A DNA stretch of 24,548 nt, from positions 1-24,548 of IMG/VR virus record IMGVR_UViG_3300006923_000118. The stretch is one strand, 5' to 3'. The translations under genes and the position numbers were made by a program. Under the pieces are notes generated by a model. That model ran no database searches, was not told the origin of the DNA, and worked only from the letters and a program-made list of their open reading frames with translations. Shown piece by piece: positions 15,965 through 23,419 of the stretch (the stretch's first letter is position 1; each line of letters opens with the position of its first letter). Source of the DNA: a virus.

Positions 15965-17821
15965 TTATTTTACTTCTTCATATTCTACATCTGTAGTTTC
16001 TTCTTGCTTATCTCCCTCGGTCTCGGATTGTTCGTATAGTTTACTAGATATGGATTGCCAATTTTTGTTTAACTTTTCTAAATTAGAGTCGATAGAATCT
16101 AAATCTTCATTTTTATATGACTCTTTAAGGTCGTTTAGGGATTCAGTTAGTATGTCTTTATCCCCATCAGTTAATTTTTCTTCGAACTCCTTAATTTGTT
16201 TCTCGGTTTGGAATATCATTGCGTCAGCTTCATTTAACTTTTCCACTTTTTCCTTCTTCTCTTGGTCTTTAGCTTGATTTTCCTCCGCTTCCATCTTCAT
16301 CTTCTCAATCTCTTCATCAGATAAACTACTTCCAGATTCTATCATTATATTATGGGACTTACCCGTTCCTTTGTCGTTCGCACTTACATTAATGATTCCG
16401 TTAGCGTCAATATCAAAAGTGACCTCAATCTGAGGAATCCCTCTAGAAGCTGGTGGAATATCTGTAAGTTGGAACCTTCCTAATGTTCTATTATCCACAG
16501 ACATTGGTCTTTCTCCTTGAAGGACATGGATATCTACTGATGGTTGGTTGTCTACAGCTGTTGAGAACACTTGGGACTTAGATGTTGGTATAGTACTATT
16601 AGATTCAATTAACCTGGTCATCACTCCACCCATGGTTTCAATACCTAACGATAATGGGGTAATATCCAACAATAAAACATCGTTGACTTCACCTGAAAGG
16701 ACGCCTCCTTGGATAGCTGCTCCCATAGCGACTACTTCATCAGCATTAACCCCTTTAGAAGGCTTTCTACCAAAGAACTTCTCAACGGACTCTTGTATTA
16801 CTGGAATTCTAGTTGAACCACCAACTAGAATCACATCATCAATATCGTTAATCGTTAGTTTAGCGTCCTTTAGTACTTTACCACACGGAGCAATGCTCCT
16901 CTTTACCAAATCACTAACCATAGCCTCAAACTTAGAACGAGACAAACTTAAAGCAAGGTGTTGTGGTCCCCTTGAATCCGCGGTCAGATAAGGTAAGTTT
17001 ATTTCGGTGTTTGTAGAAGAAGACAATTCTACTTTCGCTTTTTCTGACGCTTCTTTTATCCTTTGTAAGGCCATTGGGTCTTTACTCACATCCATCCCAC
17101 TACTCTTCTTAAATTCCTGAATTAACCAGTCCATAATAACCTCATCAAAGTTATCTCCCCCTAAGTGAGTATCTCCATTAGTGGATAGTACTTCAAAAAC
17201 GCCATCACCCATTTCTAAAATAGAAATGTCAAAAGTCCCACCACCTAAATCGTATACAGCAACTTTTTTATCTTTATTGTCATCTAATCCATAGGCTAAA
17301 GACGCGGCGGTAGGTTCATTGATTATCCTCAACACATTAAGACCAGCAATCTCCCCGGCCTCTTTAGTGGCGTTTCTTTGTGAGTCATTAAAATAAGCTG
17401 GTACTGTGATAACCGCGTCTGTTACGGTTTCTCCTAGGTATTCCTCAGCTGTCTTTTTAAGATTTTGTAAGATGACCGCTGACACTTCTTGTGGGACGTA
17501 ATCTACATCACCTATCTTAATACCTACACCGTTTTTACCTACTTTTGATACTTTATATGACATCTTAGCCATCTCTTTCTTAATTTCTGAATAGGTACTA
17601 CCCATGAATCTTTTAACTGAATAAATGGTTTTTTCTGGATTCGTTACCGCTTGTCTCTTCGCGGGGTCACCAACCATTCTTTCACCCTTATCCTTAAATG
17701 CTACCACAGAAGGTGTAGTCCTTTGACCTTCACCATTCACGATAACTTTTGGTTCGTTACCTTCAATCACAGCAACACAGGAATTTGTCGTTCCTAAATC
17801 TATACCAATTATTTTTCCCAT
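15965..17821 (-). CDS. dnaK: DnaK (Hsp70) chaperone, full length
   Basis: A complete 618-residue Hsp70, which binds and releases exposed peptide segments with ATP. The ATPase domain has [14 protein letters not shown] (5-18), the catalytic Lys70 (YSVKRFMG), [13 protein letters not shown] (167-179) and DLGGGTFD (191-198). The interdomain linker DVLLLD is at 381-386, followed by the substrate-binding beta domain ([19 protein letters not shown]) and a helical lid ending in DVEYEEVK, the acidic EEV(D/K)-type tail of bacterial DnaK. No key residue is missing. It is the first gene of the long minus-strand head operon, coupled to the KTSC gene. No dnaJ or grpE is in the window, so it would need host partners or phage ones elsewhere. 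The sequence looks Bacteroidetes-like, so acquisition from a host is likely. In lambda and other phages host DnaK takes part in replication or assembly; here the placement suggests capsid protein folding. Confidence 0.98.
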   Translation of the reverse strand: MGKIIGIDLGTTNSCVAVIEGNEPKVIVNGEGQRTTPSVVAFKDKGERMVGDPAKRQAVTNPEKTIYSVKRFMGSTYSEIKKEMAKMSYKVSKVGKNGVGIKIGDVDYVPQEVSAVILQNLKKTAEEYLGETVTDAVITVPAYFNDSQRNATKEAGEIAGLNVLRIINEPTAASLAYGLDDNKDKKVAVYDLGGGTFDISILEMGDGVFEVLSTNGDTHLGGDNFDEVIMDWLIQEFKKSSGMDVSKDPMALQRIKEASEKAKVELSSSTNTEINLPYLTADSRGPQHLALSLSRSKFEAMVSDLVKRSIAPCGKVLKDAKLTINDIDDVILVGGSTRIPVIQESVEKFFGRKPSKGVNADEVVAMGAAIQGGVLSGEVNDVLLLDITPLSLGIETMGGVMTRLIESNSTIPTSKSQVFSTAVDNQPSVDIHVLQGERPMSVDNRTLGRFQLTDIPPASRGIPQIEVTFDIDANGIINVSANDKGTGKSHNIMIESGSSLSDEEIEKMKMEAEENQAKDQEKKEKVEKLNEADAMIFQTEKQIKEFEEKLTDGDKDILTESLNDLKESYKNEDLDSIDSNLEKLNKNWQSISSKLYEQSETEGDKQEETTDVEYEEVK

Positions 17822-17849
17822 TTGTTTAATTTTTTTTTTATAATTATTT

Positions 17850-17884
17850 ATTTATGGGAAATATAATAATAGTTTCCCATAAAT
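17850..17884. promoter_or_regulatory. 12-bp perfect palindrome over the probable dnaK promoter (operator candidate)
   Basis: ATTTATGGGAAA at 17850-17861 is matched by its exact reverse complement TTTCCCATAAAT at 17873-17884, with an 11-bp AT-rich spacer. On the minus strand, TTGATT (17887-17882) and TATATT (17865-17860), 16 bp apart, would be -35 and -10 of dnaK and fall on the two arms. The architecture (long arms, spacer of about one helical turn) is like CIRCE, the HrcA operator of heat-shock genes, but the sequence differs. It lacks a T-run, so it is not a typical terminator. Confidence 0.65.
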
Positions 17885-17918
17885 CAAGTAGTCAAATAAC
17901 ATACCATAACAACAATAC

Positions 17919-17952
17919 TGACATTTTGTCATAGAGACATGACATAACGACA
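17919..17952. promoter_or_regulatory. cluster of TGACA/TGTCA elements between dnaK and clpC
   Basis: TGACA (17919-17923) and TGTCA (17927-17931) form a 5-bp inverted repeat with a 3-bp gap. TGTCAT (17927-17932) and ATGACA (17939-17944) form a 6-bp inverted repeat with a 6-bp gap; CGACA follows at 17948. The cluster ends just before the clpC -35 box, where an activator or repressor would bind. Confidence 0.45.
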
Positions 17953-17956
17953 ATGG

Positions 17957-17985
17957 TTGATTATTAATGTTATTGGCAGTATAAT
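17957..17985 (+). promoter_or_regulatory. sigma70-like promoter for clpC
   Basis: TTGATT (17957-17962) and a perfect TATAAT (17980-17985) are separated by 17 bp, the ideal spacing. They lie 28 bp before the clpC ATG. No Bacteroidetes-type TAnnTTTG box is seen here, so this promoter may serve a different polymerase form than that reading the tRNA gene. Confidence 0.55.
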
Positions 17986-18013
17986 TATAAGTAACTAAAA
18001 AAAAAATATATCC

Positions 18014-20053
18014 ATGAAATTAGAAGGAAACTTTGCTGACTTCGAGTCCGATGACTCTAGCAGTAAACCAAGAAAAGAGAAAAGTAGTATCAAAAGTAGG
18101 ACACCTGTTCTAGATAATTTTTCTAGAGATTTGATACTATACGCTGAAGAAGGGAAACTGGACCCCGTGGTAGGTAGAGAAGAAGAAATAAATAGGATTG
18201 CCCAAATATTATCTAGAAGAAAGAAGAATAATCCTGTTTTAGTAGGTGAACCTGGTTGTGGTAAAACTGCGTTGGTAGAGGGGTTAGCTATTAAAATCAG
18301 TGAGGGTCGTTGTCCACGTAACCTATTAGATAAAAAAATAATAGGTTTAGATTTGACTTCTATAGTAGCAGGCACTAAGTACCGTGGTCAGTTTGAGGAG
18401 AGAATGAAAGCTATTATTGATGAATTAAAAGATAATGATGATATCATTATCTTCATAGACGAAATACATACGGTAGTTGGGACAGGTAACGCTTCGGGTT
18501 CTTTAGACGCTGCCAATATATTTAAACCTGCTCTAGCAAGGGGAGAGGTCCAATGTATTGGAGCGACCACGATTGATGAGTTTAGAGAAAATATTGAGAG
18601 GGACGGTGCACTGGAAAGGAGATTCCAAAAAGTAATGGTAAACCCTACGACTATGGAAGAGACATTACAAATACTTAAAAACCTAAAAGGTAAGTATGAA
18701 GACCATCACAAAGTAAGGTTTACAGAAAACACCTTATCTACGTGTGTTATGTTAGCTGAACGATATATAACCCATAGAGAATTTCCAGATAAAGCTATAG
18801 ATATAATGGATGAGGTAGGAGCTAAAGTACAAGTAGATATCACCTTTCCCAAAGAGATAGAAGACTTAAGGAATAAATTGGCTAATTTAAAAGTGGAGAA
18901 GATAGATGTGGTAAAATCTCAGAGATATGAAAAAGCCGCGGAACTTAGAGATGAAGAAAGGAAGGTGGTAAATCTTTTAGAGGATAAGAAATTAGAATGG
19001 GAACTGGAGATGGAACATAGTAGGGTAGATATTACCGAGGAAGACATCTATAAAGTAGTGTCTCAAATAACTAAAATTCCCTTAACTAAATTAGATAGTA
19101 ACGAAACAAAAAATCTATTAAATTTAGAAAAGTTATTACAGAGTTTAGTTATAGGTCAAGATGAAGCTATTAAAAAAATAGCTAAATCTATTAGAAGAAA
19201 TAGGGTCGGGATTCGTGAAGTTAAAAAACCTATTGGTTCATTTATGTTTTTAGGTTCTACTGGTGTGGGTAAAACTCATTTAGCTAAATCAATAGCTAAA
19301 GAAATTTTTGGGAGTGAAGACGCTTTAATTAGATTAGATATGTCTGAATATAAAGAAAAATTTAACTCCACTAGACTAATTGGTTCTCCTCCAGGATATG
19401 TGGGATATAATGAAGGGGGTCAATTAACGGAAGCTGTAAGAAAAAAACCCTACGCTGTTATCCTTTTAGATGAAATTGAAAAGGCTCATTCAGATATCTA
19501 TGATTTATTACTCCAAATATTTGATGAAGGCCATTTAACGGATAGTTTAGGTAGGAAGATAAACTTTAAAAATACTTTAATTATAATGACTTCTAATGTG
19601 GGGGCTAAACAAGTTAGTGGGTTTAATAAACCCTTAGGTTTCTCTACCAAAGATAGTGAATCTAGATTAGATGAAGCTAAAGACCAAATAATTAAAAAAG
19701 CACTTAAAAATACTTTTAAACCAGAATTTTTAAACAGGGTTGACCAGATAGTGGTATTTAAACCCCTACAAAAAAGAACTATTAGTAAAATAGTTAAATT
19801 AGAATTAACTAACTTACAAGAAAGATTAACTGAAAAAAAATATAGTGTCTCTTTTGATAATTCTATAGTAAAATATATTGTAGAAGAAGGTTATGATGAA
19901 AAGTTCGGTGCCAGACCAATAAAAAGAGCCATTCAAAATAAACTGGAAGATTTTATTTCTGAAGAAATATTAAAGGGTGCCGTTAAGACTGAAATAGAGT
20001 ATGAAATGGTAGTAGATAAAGAAAATGTAATTAGTCTGGATATAGTTGAGTAA
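18014..20053 (+). CDS. clpC: ClpC-type double AAA+ unfoldase lacking the N-terminal domain
   Basis: A 679-residue Hsp100 ATPase. After a short charged leader (1-32), AAA-1 has Walker A GEPGCGKT (78-85), Walker B IIIFIDE (144-150) and ALERRF with arginine fingers (199-204). A UVR-type motif in a short middle region, KSQRYEKAAELRDEERKV (301-318), is typical of ClpC rather than ClpA, and the middle is far too short for a ClpB disaggregase. AAA-2 has GSTGVGKT (414-421), VILLDE (482-487), TSN (526-528) and GARPIKR. The loop KPLGFST (LGF at 541-543) matches the ClpP-docking (V/I/L)GF tripeptide, so it should feed a ClpP protease, presumably the host's, since none is in the window. The usual Clp_N repeats (about 150 residues) that bind adaptors are absent. 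It is divergent from dnaK and the only plus-strand protein gene here. Confidence 0.95.
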   Translation: MKLEGNFADFESDDSSSKPRKEKSSIKSRTPVLDNFSRDLILYAEEGKLDPVVGREEEINRIAQILSRRKKNNPVLVGEPGCGKTALVEGLAIKISEGRCPRNLLDKKIIGLDLTSIVAGTKYRGQFEERMKAIIDELKDNDDIIIFIDEIHTVVGTGNASGSLDAANIFKPALARGEVQCIGATTIDEFRENIERDGALERRFQKVMVNPTTMEETLQILKNLKGKYEDHHKVRFTENTLSTCVMLAERYITHREFPDKAIDIMDEVGAKVQVDITFPKEIEDLRNKLANLKVEKIDVVKSQRYEKAAELRDEERKVVNLLEDKKLEWELEMEHSRVDITEEDIYKVVSQITKIPLTKLDSNETKNLLNLEKLLQSLVIGQDEAIKKIAKSIRRNRVGIREVKKPIGSFMFLGSTGVGKTHLAKSIAKEIFGSEDALIRLDMSEYKEKFNSTRLIGSPPGYVGYNEGGQLTEAVRKKPYAVILLDEIEKAHSDIYDLLLQIFDEGHLTDSLGRKINFKNTLIIMTSNVGAKQVSGFNKPLGFSTKDSESRLDEAKDQIIKKALKNTFKPEFLNRVDQIVVFKPLQKRTISKIVKLELTNLQERLTEKKYSVSFDNSIVKYIVEEGYDEKFGARPIKRAIQNKLEDFISEEILKGAVKTEIEYEMVVDKENVISLDIVE

Positions 20054-20272
20054 TTAGATATCTGGATTTTCAATAATTGAACGACTACCTCCACTAAATA
20101 TAATAATTTGTGTAGTTCCTGTTGGGTACATGTAAGTAACGCCTAACTCATCAATTTTTTCAAAACATTGTTCTATGTGGGAAGTATTTAAAATACTTTC
20201 ACGGGCATATGTTCTCCCACTGGTCTCAAATAAATCGTATATTTTTTTATCACTATATATTAATCTCCACAT
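20054..20272 (-). CDS. small protein downstream of the tail-repeat gene, function unknown
   Basis: A 72-residue protein beginning MWRLIYSDKKIYDLFETSGR and ending in a beta-like stretch (GTTQIIIFSGGSRSIIENPD). I do not recognise it. It starts one base after the TGA of the upstream repeat protein (TGATATG), so it is probably translationally coupled and part of the tail block. Its TAA abuts the clpC TAA with no space between them. Confidence 0.62.
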   Translation of the reverse strand: MWRLIYSDKKIYDLFETSGRTYARESILNTSHIEQCFEKIDELGVTYMYPTGTTQIIIFSGGSRSIIENPDI

Positions 20273-20273
20273 A

Positions 20274-21686
20274 TCAACTTGTTGTTATTATCCAATTATA
20301 AGGAGAACCTGTAAGTGTGTTAATCGCGGCAATCCCATTAAATCCACCCGATGTGGTATCGGGAGCACTATTAGTTCCACTAATATTTAAAGTAACTCCA
20401 CTCCACCCTGTAGTATTCCACCCTGCAATGTCCGCAAAGTCCTCTAGTAGATGGTTTACGTCAGTGGCAGTTAAACTATTATTATATAGACGAATACTTG
20501 CTCCTAAAGTACTGTTAACATCCATGGTACTCCCAGATAATGGTTTAAAATCTACATGGTTCCCCGCAAAATTACACCCGTCCATTGCAAAGGCATCGTT
20601 AGCTGGTATAACATTACCAAAGGTTTGGGTACTGTAGGGAAAAACAACGTTTTTTAAGTTAGAGTTACTGGAAACATTAAATGACCCCCCTAATCCACTT
20701 AACATAGAGACATCTAGAATTGTTCCCATATTACAGGCATCCGCCCAATACCTGGTGAATACTTCACTACTAACCCCATGACTAATGTCGGTTAAATTAG
20801 AATTATTATAACATTCAAATTGCCCTCCGAGTCCCGTTAACATAGATAAATCAAAAACACCTGTTAAATCACAATCGTGGACTTTATACACCGTAAACGC
20901 TTCACTCGTTGCACTATGAACTATGTTGGTTAAATTACTGTTAGTGTGGCCATAAAATTGGCCTCCCATCTCACTAAAAGGAAGATAATGGGTTCCGGTA
21001 ATGTCACAACTATTCATAGAATAGTTGGTGATAGTTTGTGGTGAAGTAGTGTGGGTGATAGAGGTTAAATTAGAGTTCACTTGTACACTAAAAAGGCCTC
21101 CCAAGTTAGAGAACATGGACATATTTAAATTACCTGTTAAATCACATTGTGACGCACTATAATAAGTGATGACAGCGGTAGAAGCGGTATGTGTAATGCT
21201 GGTCAAATTAGAGTTACCATTTAACCTAATATCACTACCCAATGTGGGAAACATGGTTAAATCATGGTCACCAGTTATATCACATGAATAAGCCCAATAA
21301 AATAAGTTTGTATAAGGAGTGTAGGTGTGAGTTATACCAGTTAACAGAGCATTTCCACTTAAATTAAGGGTTTGACCTCCACCTTTAAATAAATTACTCC
21401 ACCCACTCAAATTCACATTTCCCACCACATTATCTTCAAATAGATTGATAGAGGTTAGTGTAGATAATAGATTAGTACGTAGAGTTACAGTTCGGGCGGA
21501 GGCTGAAGGAAACATATATGAAATAGAATTACCCGCGGTATAACCACTCCCAACATCTAAATCCCACGAAACCCTTCCGTTAATTTTACTAACTGTTGGG
21601 TCAAAGGGTGTTATGGGGTCAGGTAGTAGTTGAATTGACATTGTCTCACCTACCTTACTATGAGACCTAAATACTCCTTTACTCAT
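20274..21686 (-). CDS. tandem-repeat (LRR-like solenoid) protein, probable tail or receptor-binding protein
   Basis: A 470-residue protein with at least six units of 45-46 residues between about 111 and 350. Each unit carries (N)SNLTxIxH (at 158, 204, 249, 295 and 341, with GNALLTGITH at 111) and a C-(D/N)-(L/I/M)-T/G segment with a Leu/Met/Gly part (CDLTGVFDLSMLTGLGGQF). The LxLSxN flavour and regular Leu/Ile spacing suggest a leucine-rich-repeat or beta-solenoid fold. The C-terminal part (NNSLTATDVNHLLEDFADIA; ISGTNSAPDTTSGGFNGIAA) resembles ends of surface or tail proteins in Bacteroidetes phages. It lies next to the beta-roll fibre gene, so a tail fibre or host-binding role is inferred. 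No signal peptide is seen. Confidence 0.7.
   Translation of the reverse strand: MSKGVFRSHSKVGETMSIQLLPDPITPFDPTVSKINGRVSWDLDVGSGYTAGNSISYMFPSASARTVTLRTNLLSTLTSINLFEDNVVGNVNLSGWSNLFKGGGQTLNLSGNALLTGITHTYTPYTNLFYWAYSCDITGDHDLTMFPTLGSDIRLNGNSNLTSITHTASTAVITYYSASQCDLTGNLNMSMFSNLGGLFSVQVNSNLTSITHTTSPQTITNYSMNSCDITGTHYLPFSEMGGQFYGHTNSNLTNIVHSATSEAFTVYKVHDCDLTGVFDLSMLTGLGGQFECYNNSNLTDISHGVSSEVFTRYWADACNMGTILDVSMLSGLGGSFNVSSNSNLKNVVFPYSTQTFGNVIPANDAFAMDGCNFAGNHVDFKPLSGSTMDVNSTLGASIRLYNNSLTATDVNHLLEDFADIAGWNTTGWSGVTLNISGTNSAPDTTSGGFNGIAAINTLTGSPYNWIITTS
20640..21353 (-). repeat. six tandem 45-46-residue repeats
   Basis: Units begin near codons 112, 158, 204, 249, 295 and 341 of the repeat protein, a period of about 138 bp. 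Conserved protein features are N-S-N-L-T and a single Cys before (D/N). The DNA copies have diverged, so they should be stable against simple slippage. Confidence 0.75.
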
Positions 21687-21697
21687 AACTAAAAATT

Positions 21698-23377
21698 TTA
21701 AGTGTAATCATTACCTACCGTCCAAAAAGCTGCAGTTCCATTATAGGTGAAAGATAAGATATCTGTAGCACTCGCAGTAGCGGTTAGAGTTGCTACACCA
21801 CCACCACCATTGACCACATAATGTGTTCCTGCACCACCATTAATGGTTCCGAGACCCAAGGTTCTGTTTCCCGTCGCGTCCTGATGGACTATAATAGTAC
21901 CATATTCTCCATTTATTACATTTGTTAAATCTAACTGACCATTTGCAACTAAAGTAATTTCAAAGTTAGTGCTCTGCCCACTTAAATCCCATGTCCAGTT
22001 ACCTGCTGGGGTACCCCCAGAATAATAAGCATCGATTTCACAACAATCACCACTAGTGTCACCCGTAATGACTAAACCATCACTGGTAATACCTAAACTT
22101 GCGATAGATGTACCACCAGGTGCGTTATTTATGTTTAAGTAAGGGACATAAACTGTATTATCACTTCCACCAATTAACCCTGAACCACCCAAAATTACAG
22201 AGTTATTTACAACTGGGTTCGTGAGGTTCGGGTATAATGCGTTACCTATTCCACCCACAATAGAGGAAGAAAAACCAGATGAAATGGTGTTCCCACTACC
22301 ACCTATTATAGTATTGTTATAACCATAGTCCACCTCGTTATAGACTCCACCGACTATTGAAGACGCGTCTGTACCACCTAAGATGTGAGCATATCCCCCT
22401 ACAATGGTATTAAACTGAGATATCATTCCAGAACTCATGTAAGGATTGGATATTGTCGAGTTGGGGGATAATAGTGCCCCACTATAGTCACTATTTGACA
22501 CGACACTACGAGACCCACCCAACAGAACTGCTCCACCACTCTCATAAATTGCGTGACAATTACCAACCGATTTACCAGTACACTTACCACCTATAATTGC
22601 ACTTCCACTAGATGATTCAAAACTACTACCACTAATAATAGCATACGTGTGCCCTAATATGTGAGCGTCCGCTGTATTATTAATTACATTCGTATACCCA
22701 CCAGTTATGGATGAACCAGATGACGCAGTATCTATAATATGGTTTTGACCTCCTAATATACTTGACCATGCACCTGATACATAACCCGTAGGGGGCCCAC
22801 CCCCATTTACATTATGGGAATATACAAAAGATGTTTGGCCATTAGCAGTCACACCGAAACCACCAGCGTGGGAATTATTACCTGCCGCTTGGTTGTCTTC
22901 ACCCTCCGCTACAGCATAGTCCCCAGTAGCGTCCACCGTACTAATGTTAACTGTTTTTATTGAGTAGTCACCCGTACTACCGGATGTCCAATATAGTGAG
23001 GAGTCAGTAAGGTAACCAGTCACGTCAAAAGTACCACCACTATTATTAGTAAAGGTACTGACCCCAGTTGATGGATTATGTGTACCACCTGTAACGAAAA
23101 CATCAGTACCACTTCCACCACCAGTACTCGCAATCACTATAGAGTCTCCACTTATGCCGATAGTAACTCCGTTGGTTCCAGATAAAGAATAGAGATTCAT
23201 GGTGCCGTCATTGGGATTCACCTGTTTATCCCTAAATATACCAATGCCCGTACCCACATTTCCACAGGTGGTGTTATCTATCTTAGTACTTAAAATACTA
23301 AGATTTCCATCCAACTCACCATGGGTTAATGCTGTGGTTTGACTCGTTCTTAAATAAAAGGGTAATGGTAAAGGCAT
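21698..23377 (-). CDS. tail fibre with YadA-like beta-roll head repeats
   Basis: A 559-residue, Gly/Ser/Thr/Asn-rich fibre protein. The N-terminal 140 residues contain VFVTGGTHNPSTGVSTFTNN and FDVTGYLTDSSLYWTSGST, which I associate with fibre proteins of marine T4-like phages. From about 150 to 410 run many short repeats of the form (S/N)xI(I/V/L)GGxxNx(I/V) (SILGGQNHII, SIVGGVYNEV, TIIGGSGNTI, SIVGGIGNAL), the pattern of the left-handed beta-roll in YadA-type trimeric adhesins. The C-terminal 130 residues (LDLTNVINGEYGTIIVHQDA; ATDILSFTYNGTAAFWTVGN) form a beta-sandwich-like tip common in such fibres. It is probably a trimeric host-recognition fibre. AATATTTAT is 15 nt before the ATG. Confidence 0.8.
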   Translation of the reverse strand: MPLPLPFYLRTSQTTALTHGELDGNLSILSTKIDNTTCGNVGTGIGIFRDKQVNPNDGTMNLYSLSGTNGVTIGISGDSIVIASTGGGSGTDVFVTGGTHNPSTGVSTFTNNSGGTFDVTGYLTDSSLYWTSGSTGDYSIKTVNISTVDATGDYAVAEGEDNQAAGNNSHAGGFGVTANGQTSFVYSHNVNGGGPPTGYVSGAWSSILGGQNHIIDTASSGSSITGGYTNVINNTADAHILGHTYAIISGSSFESSSGSAIIGGKCTGKSVGNCHAIYESGGAVLLGGSRSVVSNSDYSGALLSPNSTISNPYMSSGMISQFNTIVGGYAHILGGTDASSIVGGVYNEVDYGYNNTIIGGSGNTISSGFSSSIVGGIGNALYPNLTNPVVNNSVILGGSGLIGGSDNTVYVPYLNINNAPGGTSIASLGITSDGLVITGDTSGDCCEIDAYYSGGTPAGNWTWDLSGQSTNFEITLVANGQLDLTNVINGEYGTIIVHQDATGNRTLGLGTINGGAGTHYVVNGGGGVATLTATASATDILSFTYNGTAAFWTVGNDYT

Positions 23378-23419
23378 ATCTATTGTTTTATAATAAATAT
23401 TACCTAGAATAAAATAAGA

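Noticed and set aside
17850-17884. The palindrome as a rho-independent terminator
   Set aside because: No T-run follows on either strand, the arms are AT-rich, and it lies between two divergent gene starts.
17850-17884. A true CIRCE (HrcA) operator
   Set aside because: The arms do not match TTAGCACTC/GAGTGCTAA; only the architecture is similar.
15965-20053. dnaK and clpC as evidence that the window is bacterial chromosome
   Set aside because: Both are flanked on each side by phage structural or tail genes in compact order, with no ribosomal, metabolic or dnaJ/grpE neighbours; a chimeric assembly remains the main alternative.
18014-20053. ClpB-type disaggregase
   Set aside because: The long coiled-coil middle domain is absent, a UVR motif is present and the LGF loop indicates ClpP docking.
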